DNA of 5,400 nucleotides from Actinomycetota bacterium (GTDB taxonomy: Bacteria; Actinomycetota; Thermoleophilia; Solirubrobacterales; Solirubrobacteraceae). The notes below the pieces were generated by a model, which saw only the letters and a program-made list of their open reading frames with translations, searched no databases and was not told where the DNA came from. This document shows, piece by piece, positions 1 to 5,015 of the stretch. How positions within the stretch are numbered: the stretch's first letter is position 1; each line of letters begins with the position of its first letter. Both the position numbers and the translations under genes were made by a program. The DNA is taken from NCBI GenBank assembly GCA_005883255.1, contig VAXS01000175.1, positions 1-5,400 on the forward strand. The letters are read 5' to 3'.

Positions 1-907
1 CCCTGCGTCCGAGCTCCTCCGCCCGCCCCGCCCAGGCGGGGTCGTCGCGCAGGGCGTGGGCGTAGTCGCGCATGGCCGATCCGCAGCCGGCGGCGGTGAC
101 CGCGATGGCGTCGTAGCCCTCGAGCGCGGCGATCGTGGCCCGGGCCAGCGCCCGCGCCGGCTCGGCCTCGCCGGCGTGGAGGGCCAGCGCCCCGCAGCAG
201 CGCGGTCGGCGGGGGGCGTGGACCTCGAACCCCTCCGCCGCCAGCGCCCGAGCGGCGGCCAGGTTGACGTCGCCGAAGAACGCCCGCTGCACGCAGCCCT
301 GGAGCAGCGCCACGCGGCCCCGCGAGGGACCCGCCGGAGCGAACCGCTCCGGGAGCCGGCGCCCCGCGGCCCGCAGCGGGCGCGGCGGAGCCAGCGCGGT
401 CAGCGCGGCCGCGCTCCGCAGCAGCGAGAACCGCGCCGGCGGCGGCGATTCCGCGCCGCCGCTCTTCCTCACCAGCCGCAGCGCCGCCCGGTGCAGGCGC
501 AGCGCGCGGGCGAGCGCCAGGAGCGGCGCCAGCGCCCGCAGGCGACCGGGGCGTGGGAACAGCGCGAACAGCGCCCGGCGCCACAGGCGCTCGGCCGGCG
601 ACCGGCGATGCCGCCGCTCCACCTGCGCCCGGGCGTCCTCGATCAGCTGGTCGTAGCGCACGCCCGAGGGACACGCGGTCACGCACGCCATGCACCCCAG
701 GCAGTTGTCGAAGTGCTCGACATTCGCGGCCGACAGCTCGCTGCCCGGCTCCAGCCCGGCGCGCATGAGGACGATCCGCCCGCGCGGCGAGTCCATCTCC
801 TCGTCCCACAGGACGTAGGTCGGGCACGTCGGCAGGCAGAAGCCGCAATGGACGCAGTCGGCGATCGTCTCCGCCGCGGGGGCCCTGACCTCGTCGAACG
901 CGCTCAC
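1..907 (-). CDS. glcF: Glycolate oxidase iron-sulfur subunit GlcF (C-terminus beyond left edge)
   Basis: Iron-sulfur subunit of the three-part glycolate oxidase. It carries electrons from the flavin subunits toward the quinone pool and is expected at the inner face of the membrane. 302 codons are visible without a stop; the family is usually about 400 residues, so roughly a quarter is missing. Two 4Fe-4S motifs are seen: C18-x2-C21-x2-C24-x3-C28, followed by the typical PTY, and C69-x2-C72-x2-C75-x3-C79-P. Further on come the cysteine-rich CCG signature at 237-239 (RCCGALALHAG) and AGCGSAMRDY at 273-282, both diagnostic of GlcF/heterodisulfide-reductase-like domains. The start is a GTG at 905-907 that overlaps the glcE stop in GTGA, so translation is probably coupled to glcE; only a weak G-run lies upstream. 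No frame break is seen. The paralogous lactate-utilisation protein LldE/LutA is less likely because GlcD and GlcE are encoded upstream. Confidence 0.95.
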   Translation of the reverse strand, partial: MSAFDEVRAPAAETIADCVHCGFCLPTCPTYVLWDEEMDSPRGRIVLMRAGLEPGSELSAANVEHFDNCLGCMACVTACPSGVRYDQLIEDARAQVERRHRRSPAERLWRRALFALFPRPGRLRALAPLLALARALRLHRAALRLVRKSGGAESPPPARFSLLRSAAALTALAPPRPLRAAGRRLPERFAPAGPSRGRVALLQGCVQRAFFGDVNLAAARALAAEGFEVHAPRRPRCCGALALHAGEAEPARALARATIAALEGYDAIAVTAAGCGSAMRDYAHALRDDPAWAGRAEELGRR

Positions 908-1938
908 AGCGCCCCCACGAACCGGCCGGGGTTGAGCGCGCCCGCCGGGTCGAACCGGGCCTTGACCCGGCGCATGAGCTCCAGCGCCGCGGGATCCACC
1001 TCGCCCCAGGGGTCGACCGCCTCCCGCACGGCCGCGGGCGCGTCGAGCACGACGCTGGGCGCCGGCGCCAGCTCCGCGCGCATCCGCTCGACCGTCGCCG
1101 CCTCGGCCGCCGGGAGCCTCACCCAGCACAGCCCGAGCGCCGCCCGTCCCACGACCTCGCCGCCCAGGGCGCGGGCGGCGGCCAGCACGTCGCCCAGCTC
1201 CCGGAGCGCGGCCGCCGCCCGCTCGGCCAGCGGGCGGGGCAGGGCGCCGGCGGCCCGGGCCAGGACCGCCCCCTCGCCGTCCGACCAGCGCACGTCCAGC
1301 GATTCCAGCTCGAGTCGCTGGTGGGCCAGCGCGCCGGCGGCCACCGCGACGCGGGCCGGATCGGCGCCGCGGCCGATCGCGGTGGCGGTGGCATCGGGGA
1401 CCGGATGCAGCCGGAGGGCCACCTCCACGATCACCCCCAGCGTCCCGAACGAGCCCGCGAGCAGCTTGCCCAGGTCGTAGCCGGCGACGTTCTTGATCAC
1501 CTTGCCCCCGGCCCGGGACAGCGTGCCGTCGGAGAGCGCGACCGTCACGCCGACCACCAGGTCGCGGGGCGCGCCGTAGCGATGGCGCAGCGGGCCCGAG
1601 TCGCCGGTGGCCACCACGCCCCCGATCGTGGCCGCGCCCAGCGTGGGCGGATCGAGCGCCAGGCGCTCGCCGCTGGCCGCGAAGCGCTCGCGCAGCGCCT
1701 CCAGCGATGCGCCCGCCTCCACCACCGCCACGAAGTCGCCGGCGTCGTGCTCGCGCACCTCCGCCAGCGCCGCCGTGGACAGCTCCAGGTCGACCGGCTC
1801 GCCGGGCATGCCCCAATCGAGCTTCGTCCCACCGCCCACCGGCCGCACCCGCAGGCCCTCGCCCGCGGCCTCCGCCAGCCGCCGCGCCAGGTCTCCGGCG
1901 CCTGCCGGAGCCTCGCGGACGGGGACCGTCGCGGCCAT
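904..1938 (-). CDS. glcE: Glycolate oxidase FAD-binding subunit GlcE
   Basis: Second flavin-domain subunit of glycolate oxidase, 344 residues, close to the usual length of about 350. The N-terminal half is a PCMH-type FAD-binding domain: GGGTKLDWG at 35-43, EAGASLEAL at 74-82, ATIGGVVATGDSGPLRHRYG at 103-122, GGKVIKNVAGYDLGKLLAGS at 144-163 and FGTLGVI at 164-170. The C-terminus ends in FDPAGALNPGRF, the shared terminal motif of the GlcD/GlcE flavoproteins. Compared with GlcD the C-terminal half is short and lacks the HAGDGN motif, as expected for GlcE. The ATG at 1936-1938 was chosen because it overlaps the glcD stop (TGATG) and has a GGAG 8 nt upstream. An open frame continues upstream of this ATG, antisense-like through glcD in another frame, but it has no family similarity and reflects the high GC content. 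It sits between glcD and glcF in one operon. Confidence 0.95.
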   Translation of the reverse strand: MAATVPVREAPAGAGDLARRLAEAAGEGLRVRPVGGGTKLDWGMPGEPVDLELSTAALAEVREHDAGDFVAVVEAGASLEALRERFAASGERLALDPPTLGAATIGGVVATGDSGPLRHRYGAPRDLVVGVTVALSDGTLSRAGGKVIKNVAGYDLGKLLAGSFGTLGVIVEVALRLHPVPDATATAIGRGADPARVAVAAGALAHQRLELESLDVRWSDGEGAVLARAAGALPRPLAERAAAALRELGDVLAAARALGGEVVGRAALGLCWVRLPAAEAATVERMRAELAPAPSVVLDAPAAVREAVDPWGEVDPAALELMRRVKARFDPAGALNPGRFVGAL

Positions 1939-3383
1939 CAGAACCGCTCCGCCACGCCCGCCGCCTCCAGCGGATGCTGCCGGTACGGACCCGGCACCTC
2001 GCCGCACAGCCGCGGCGTGGGCATCACCTTGCCCGGGTTGGCCAGGCCGGCGGGATCGAACGCGCAGCGCAGCCGCTGGAAGGCGTCGAGGTCGGCCTCG
2101 GAGAACATCGCCGGCATGTGGCGCTTCTTGTCCACGCCCACGCCGTGCTCGCCCGTGATCGACCCGCCGGCGTCCACGCAGGCCCGCACGATGAGCCCCG
2201 CCAGCTCCTCCGCCCGCTCGGGCTCGCCCGCCACGGCGCCGTCGTAGCAGACCAGCGGGTGGAGGTTCCCGTCGCCGGCGTGGAAGACGTTGGCCACCCG
2301 CAGCCGGTACTCGGCCGCCAGCTCGTCGATGCGGCGCAGCACCTCGCCCAGCCGCGTGCGCGGGATCACGCCGTCCTGCACGTAGTAGTTGGCCGAGATC
2401 CGCCCCATCGCCGCGAACGCCGACTTGCGCGCCCGCCAGATCAGCTCGCGCTCGGCCGCGTCGCGCGCCACGCGGACCCCGCTGGCGCCGCCGCGCTCGC
2501 ACAGCTCGACCACCGCGTCCAGGCGCGCCCGGCACTCCACCTCCGAGCCGTCGAGCTCCACCAGCAGGGCGGCGCCGGCGTCGGTCGGATACCCGGCGTG
2601 GGCATAGCCCTCGGCGGCCTCGATCGCCAGCCGGTCCATCATCTCGATCGCGCCCGGGACGATCCCCGCCGCCACGATCGCCGAGACCACCTCGCCCGCC
2701 TCGGCCGTGGCCGCGAAGAACGCCACCAGCGTGCGCACGGTCTCGGGCGCCGGGACCACGCGCAGCACCACCCGGGTGGCGACGCCCAGCGTCCCCTCCG
2801 AGCCCACGAACGCGCCCACCAGGTCGTAGCCGGGACGGTCGACCTCCTTTCCCCCCAGCCGCACCACGGCCCCGTCGGCCAGCACCACCTCCAGACCCGT
2901 CACGTAGTTGGTGGTGAAGCCGTACTTGAAGCAGTGGGCCCCGCCGGAGTTCTCGGCCACGTTCCCCCCGATCGAGCACACCACCTGGCTGGAGGGGTCG
3001 GGCGGGAAGAAGTGGTCGGGGGCCACCGCATGGGAGACCGCCAGGTTGCTCACGCCCGGCTCGACCACTACGCGCTGGTTGGGCAGGTCGACCTCGAGGA
3101 TGCGGCGCAGCCGGGTGAGCGCGATCAGGATCCCGTCCGCCACCGGCAGCGCGCCGCCCGAGAGCCCCGACCCGGCGCCCCGCGCCACCCAGGGCACGCC
3201 CGCCCGGTGGCAGGCGGCGACCACCCGCCGCACCTCCTCGCCGCTGCCGGGCAGGACCACCGCGCTCGGCACCACCGCGTATTGGAGCAGCCCGTCGGAC
3301 TCGTAGGTGCGCAGCCGATCCGGGTGCGTCACCACGTGCCGCTCGCCGGCGATCGCGGCCAGCTCGTCGAGCAGGTCTCCCAT
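1938..3383 (-). CDS. glcD: Glycolate oxidase catalytic FAD subunit GlcD
   Basis: Catalytic FAD subunit that oxidises glycolate (and possibly D-lactate or other 2-hydroxy acids) to the 2-oxo acid, here glyoxylate. It is 481 residues, near the roughly 490-500 usual for GlcD. Signatures in order: YESDG at 27-31; PCMH FAD-binding loop ARGAGSGLSGGALP at 67-80; VVEPGVSN at 106-113; PPDPSSQVVCSIGGNVAENS at 127-146; GGAHCFKYG at 147-155; GSEGTLGVATRV at 194-205. The C-terminal domain has NVFHAGDGNLHPL at 365-377, whose histidines belong to the catalytic/metal site of this family, then SITGEHGVGVDKK at 408-420 and FDPAGLANPGKVMPTPRLC at 442-460. The last motif closely resembles the GlcD ending (NPGK.MPT..RC) and favours GlcD over plain D-lactate dehydrogenase. 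ATG 3381-3383 was chosen because the conserved region starts here and a -10-like TACCGT lies 8 nt upstream. A longer open frame upstream runs antisense through the rhodanese gene and was rejected. Confidence 0.95.
   Translation of the reverse strand: MGDLLDELAAIAGERHVVTHPDRLRTYESDGLLQYAVVPSAVVLPGSGEEVRRVVAACHRAGVPWVARGAGSGLSGGALPVADGILIALTRLRRILEVDLPNQRVVVEPGVSNLAVSHAVAPDHFFPPDPSSQVVCSIGGNVAENSGGAHCFKYGFTTNYVTGLEVVLADGAVVRLGGKEVDRPGYDLVGAFVGSEGTLGVATRVVLRVVPAPETVRTLVAFFAATAEAGEVVSAIVAAGIVPGAIEMMDRLAIEAAEGYAHAGYPTDAGAALLVELDGSEVECRARLDAVVELCERGGASGVRVARDAAERELIWRARKSAFAAMGRISANYYVQDGVIPRTRLGEVLRRIDELAAEYRLRVANVFHAGDGNLHPLVCYDGAVAGEPERAEELAGLIVRACVDAGGSITGEHGVGVDKKRHMPAMFSEADLDAFQRLRCAFDPAGLANPGKVMPTPRLCGEVPGPYRQHPLEAAGVAERF
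1947..1950 (-). promoter_or_regulatory. Ribosome binding site of glcE inside glcD
   Basis: A GGAG lies 8 nt before the glcE ATG, within the last codons of glcD. It supports the ATG that overlaps the glcD stop, and suggests both reinitiation and direct ribosome entry at glcE. Confidence 0.5.
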
Positions 3384-3391
3384 CGCCTCGG

Positions 3392-3397
3392 ACGGTA
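3392..3397 (-). promoter_or_regulatory. -10 box of the glcDEF promoter (probably leaderless)
   Basis: On the minus strand TACCGT fits the TANNNT -10 pattern of GC-rich actinobacteria and ends 8 nt before the glcD ATG. Transcription would therefore begin at or within about two bases of the start codon. No TTGACA-like -35 is visible at 16-18 bp upstream. The intervening CCGAGGCG has a GAGG, but it lies too close to the ATG for a normal Shine-Dalgarno. The call rests on sequence pattern and position only. Confidence 0.5.
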
Positions 3398-3422
3398 CCC
3401 GCCCCGCGAGCCGGCCGCGCGA

Positions 3423-3430
3423 CCCGCGGG
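3423..3430. repeat. 8-bp palindrome between glcD and the rhodanese gene
   Basis: CCCGCGGG is a perfect 8-bp palindrome placed directly upstream of the rhodanese -10 box and about 25 bp upstream of the glcD -10 box. It could be an operator half shared by the two divergent promoters. In DNA this GC-rich such palindromes arise often by chance, so this is a weak call. Confidence 0.2.
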
Positions 3431-3431
3431 C

Positions 3432-3437
3432 TACGCT
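3432..3437 (+). promoter_or_regulatory. -10 box of the rhodanese gene (probably leaderless)
   Basis: TACGCT matches TANNNT and is followed by 6 nt and then the GTG start. That places the expected transcription start on or beside the G of the start codon. No Shine-Dalgarno is present in between and no convincing -35 box is visible. The box also supports choosing this GTG over any upstream start. Confidence 0.55.
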
Positions 3438-3443
3438 GACCGG

Positions 3444-3761
3444 GTGAGCGAGCACGAGCTCGATCCCCGGGAGGTGCAGCGCCAGGTCGCCGAGGGCTGG
3501 CAGCTGGTGGACGTCCGCACCGCCGAGGAGCGGGTCGTCTCCCGGATCGGGGGCGACCGCCACATCCCGGTGGAGGAGCTGACCGAGCGGGCGGACGAGG
3601 TGGACCGCGAGCGGGCGGTGGTGTTCTACTGCCGCGTCGGCCACCGGTCGGGGATGGCGGCCGAGGCCTTCCGGGGCTCCGGCTACGACGCCCACAACCT
3701 CGCGGGCGGCATCGAGGCCTGGGAGGCCGCCGGCCTGCCGGTCGAGCGCGACGACGGCTGA
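3444..3761 (+). CDS. Single-domain rhodanese-like sulfurtransferase
   Basis: Small cytoplasmic rhodanese of 105 residues, the usual length for a stand-alone domain of the GlpE/PspE type. These proteins carry sulfane sulfur as a cysteine persulfide; the donor and acceptor cannot be told from sequence. Visible features are the LVDVRTAEE segment at 21-29 with the conserved D and R, a HIP at 40-42 (the usual G-H/A-I-P step), and the active loop C63-R-V-G-H-R-S69 (CxxGxRS) after the hydrophobic strand AVVFY. The tail NLAGGIEAWEAAGLPVE at 85-101 is the standard C-terminal signature. The catalytic cysteine and loop are intact, so it is probably active. GTG at 3444-3446 begins right after a -10 box; the frame stays open far upstream, but that part is antisense to glcD and has no family similarity. 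The gene is divergent from glcD and convergent with the dehydrogenase gene, so it is probably monocistronic. Confidence 0.93.
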   Translation: MSEHELDPREVQRQVAEGWQLVDVRTAEERVVSRIGGDRHIPVEELTERADEVDRERAVVFYCRVGHRSGMAAEAFRGSGYDAHNLAGGIEAWEAAGLPVERDDG

Positions 3762-3771
3762 GCGCCGCCGC

Positions 3772-4719
3772 CTACAGCCGCAGCGTCTGCGCCTCCACCC
3801 GACCCGCCCGCCAGGCCTCCAGCGCCCCGGCGGCCACCGCCAGGTCCTGGATCGCCAGGCCGGTGGAGTCGAACAGCGTCACCGCCTGGGGGCCCGGCCG
3901 CCCCGGCGCCTCGCCCGCCAGCACCGCGCCCAGCTCGGTCACCTGGCCCCGCTCCACCAGGCCCGCCGCCACCGCGCCGGTGAGCTCGCCGCCGTGCACC
4001 GCCTGCTCCCACTCGTCGCAGAACAGCGTGCACGAGGCCACGGCGCCCGGCGTGGCCTCCGCCTTCCCCGGGCCGTCCGCGCCCAGCATGTTGAGGTGGA
4101 GCCCGGGGCGCAGGTCGCCGGCCTCGACCACCGGCTGGTGCCCGGGCGTCACGCAGCTCACGACGTCGCAGGCCAGCGCCTCCTCGCGCGACCCGGTGGC
4201 CCAGCCGAGCTCGTCCGCCAGCCGCTCGGCCGCGGCGGGATCCGGATCGTGGCAGACCCCCTCCCGGTACCCGGCCGCGGCCAGGCAGCGTCCCGTCCAG
4301 GCGCCGTGCAGCCCGCAGCCCACGATCCCGGCGCCTTCCGCGCCCTCCCGGGCCAGGGCGCCGGTCGCCACCGCGGCCACCGCGCCGGTGCGCAGCGCCG
4401 TCACCGAGCGGGCGTCCAGCAGGGCCAGCGGCTCGCCGCTGTCGAGCTCGGAGAGCACGATCACGCCGGTGACCGTGGGCAGCCCCCGCGCCGGGTTGCC
4501 GGGGAACGACGTGACCCACTTGACCAGCGCCAGCCCGTCCCCCCGGGCCGGCATGGCCCGGAAGTCGCCGCGCCCCGGACTGTCCAGGAAGAGCTTCGGC
4601 GGCATCGCCCACTCGCCCCGGTGGTGCGCGACGAACGCCTCCCGGACCCGCTCGATCGCCTCGGCCGGCGACACGGCGGCGAGCACGGCTTCGCGGTCCA
4701 GGACCGGCAGCTCCCCCAC
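3772..4719 (-). CDS. Ornithine cyclodeaminase/mu-crystallin family dehydrogenase, resembling archaeal-type alanine dehydrogenase
   Basis: NAD(P)-dependent enzyme of the ornithine cyclodeaminase/mu-crystallin fold, 315 residues with the GTG start, a normal length. Seen in order: MPPKLFL at 39-45 with K42; FRAMPA at 53-58; LVKWVTSFPGNPARGLPTVTG at 65-85 with K67 and T82; LLDARSVTALRTGA at 100-113 with R110; Rossmann loop GIVGCGLHG at 131-139; acidic D158 after the second strand; GADGPGK at 213-219 with D215; CDEWEQAVHGGEL at 234-246; LFDSTGLAIQDLAVA at 282-296. As I recall the families, the MPPK, KWV.S.PGNP..GLPTV, GADGPGK and EQA.HGGE motifs fit the Archaeoglobus-type alanine dehydrogenase better than ornithine cyclodeaminase, which has Arg where K42 stands. 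The likely reaction is a reversible reductive amination or imine reduction, but the substrate is unproven. GTG at 4717-4719 was chosen because TATCGT lies 8 nt upstream and the family fold begins at once; an in-frame ATG at 4746 would overlap the divergent gene's start. The stop is TAG. Confidence 0.85.
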   Translation of the reverse strand: MGELPVLDREAVLAAVSPAEAIERVREAFVAHHRGEWAMPPKLFLDSPGRGDFRAMPARGDGLALVKWVTSFPGNPARGLPTVTGVIVLSELDSGEPLALLDARSVTALRTGAVAAVATGALAREGAEGAGIVGCGLHGAWTGRCLAAAGYREGVCHDPDPAAAERLADELGWATGSREEALACDVVSCVTPGHQPVVEAGDLRPGLHLNMLGADGPGKAEATPGAVASCTLFCDEWEQAVHGGELTGAVAAGLVERGQVTELGAVLAGEAPGRPGPQAVTLFDSTGLAIQDLAVAAGALEAWRAGRVEAQTLRL

Positions 4720-4727
4720 GGCTCGCC

Positions 4728-4733
4728 ACGATA
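4728..4733 (-). promoter_or_regulatory. -10 box of the alanine dehydrogenase-like gene, overlapping the divergent -10 box
   Basis: TATCGT on the minus strand ends 8 nt before the GTG start, so the transcript is probably leaderless or nearly so. Its first two bases (TA) pair with the first two bases of the -10 box of the plus-strand epsilon-like gene, so both promoters share the same TA step. Any -35 would lie inside the coding sequence of the opposite gene; none stands out. Confidence 0.55.
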
Positions 4734-4737
4734 GCCT
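4732..4737 (+). promoter_or_regulatory. -10 box of the epsilon-like gene, overlapping the divergent -10 box
   Basis: TAGCCT fits TANNNT and ends 7 nt before the ATG, which predicts a leaderless transcript starting on the A of ATG. It overlaps the opposite-strand -10 box by two bases, so the two polymerases could not open this site at the same time. It is weaker than its partner (G and C in the third to fifth positions), and the call rests on position. Confidence 0.45.
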
Positions 4738-4744
4738 CCGGGCC

Positions 4745-4948
4745 ATGGTGAACCGCCGTCCCCGCCTGCGGATCGTGGCGCCCAACGCCTCCCCCGAGGA
4801 GGCGGCGGCCGTGGTGGCGGCGCTGGAGCGCTTCATGCGCGACACGGTTCCGCCCCCCGCGCCGCCCCCGCCGGCGCGCAACGCCTGGCAGCGCGCCGCG
4901 CTGCTGGAGGCGACGGGCCGGGCGCCCGACGCTTCCCCCTGGGACTAA
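4745..4948 (+). CDS. Small protein resembling the acyl-CoA carboxylase epsilon subunit
   Basis: 67-residue soluble protein. The N-terminal part reads RLRIVAPNASPEEAAAVVAA at 7-26, followed by LERF. This is the pattern of actinobacterial acyl-CoA carboxylase epsilon subunits: a basic/hydrophobic strand, an N-x-S-x-E-E turn, then an Ala-rich helix. A proline-rich linker (PPPAPPPP, 36-43) joins it to a C-terminal NAWQRAALLEATGR segment (46-59) and a final SPW, matching the family's Trp-containing tail. Epsilon subunits bind the biotin-containing alpha and carboxyltransferase beta subunits and help assemble the carboxylase. No carboxyltransferase gene is in view, so the assignment rests on weak, short similarity; an uncharacterised protein of the same shape is the alternative. 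ATG at 4745-4747 was chosen for its spacing from the -10 box; GTG at 4748 is the next codon. The stop is TAA. It lies 67 bp upstream of the reductase gene on the same strand and could be co-transcribed with it. Confidence 0.6.
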   Translation: MVNRRPRLRIVAPNASPEEAAAVVAALERFMRDTVPPPAPPPPARNAWQRAALLEATGRAPDASPWD

Positions 4949-4974
4949 TCACCTAAACGCCACCCGGCTTTTGG

Positions 4975-4980
4975 TACATT
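4975..4980 (+). promoter_or_regulatory. -10 box of the nitrite/sulfite reductase gene
   Basis: TACATT sits in the only AT-richer patch of the window (about 4945-4987). It would place the transcription start near 4987, giving a leader of about 29 nt that carries a Shine-Dalgarno. Upstream, CTAAAC around 4953-4958 is a poor -35 candidate. Read-through from the epsilon-like gene is also possible because no terminator is seen between them. Confidence 0.5.
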
Positions 4981-4987
4981 TCCCGTT

Positions 4988-4998
4988 CCGCCAGGCGG
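4988..4998. repeat. Inverted repeat at the predicted start of the reductase transcript
   Basis: CCGCC-A-GGCGG is a perfect 5-bp inverted repeat around one base, covering about the first ten transcribed bases. The one-base centre is unsuited to an RNA hairpin, but the symmetry would suit a dimeric repressor acting just downstream of the promoter. Chance occurrence in GC-rich DNA is a real possibility. Confidence 0.25.
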
Positions 4999-5002
4999 GC
5001 GC

Positions 5003-5009
5003 AAAGGAG
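5003..5009 (+). promoter_or_regulatory. Strong Shine-Dalgarno of the nitrite/sulfite reductase gene
   Basis: AAAGGAG lies 6 nt before the ATG. It fixes the start codon and contrasts with the other promoter-proximal genes here, which have no ribosome binding site. Confidence 0.85.
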
Positions 5010-5015
5010 CTTCCC

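Noticed and set aside
1..900. Plus-strand open frames opposite glcF
   Set aside because: They translate to Arg/Pro/Ala-rich low-complexity protein. The minus strand holds an intact GlcF with two 4Fe-4S motifs throughout this stretch.
1939..2979. Open frame extending glcE upstream, antisense-like in a second minus-strand frame through glcD
   Set aside because: Gly- and Arg-rich low-complexity translation with no motifs. GlcE starts at the ATG overlapping the glcD stop, where similarity and a ribosome binding site begin.
1707..3443. Very long open frame on the plus strand, antisense to glcE and glcD, running into the rhodanese gene
   Set aside because: It lacks any recognisable domain until the rhodanese part and has a composition full of Arg, His and Pro. 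It is the expected stop-free shadow of GC-rich genes on the other strand.
3384..3695. N-terminal extension of glcD across the rhodanese gene
   Set aside because: The extra residues are a shadow of the rhodanese gene and have no GlcD similarity. The ATG at 3383 gives the normal length and has its own -10 box.
3755..3780. Hairpin between the convergent rhodanese and dehydrogenase genes (CGGCTG with CAGCCG, 14-nt loop)
   Set aside because: Only a 6-bp stem with a long loop and no T-run on either strand, and both arms lie partly in coding sequence. Too weak to call a terminator.
4720..4881. Longer starts for the alanine dehydrogenase-like gene (ATG at 4746 or further upstream)
   Set aside because: These would read through the divergent gene and its promoter. 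The family fold begins right at the GTG at 4719, and TATCGT lies at leaderless distance before it.
4961..4974. TTTT run after the epsilon-like gene as an intrinsic terminator
   Set aside because: There is no stem-forming sequence upstream of the T-run; the patch is better explained as part of the reductase promoter.
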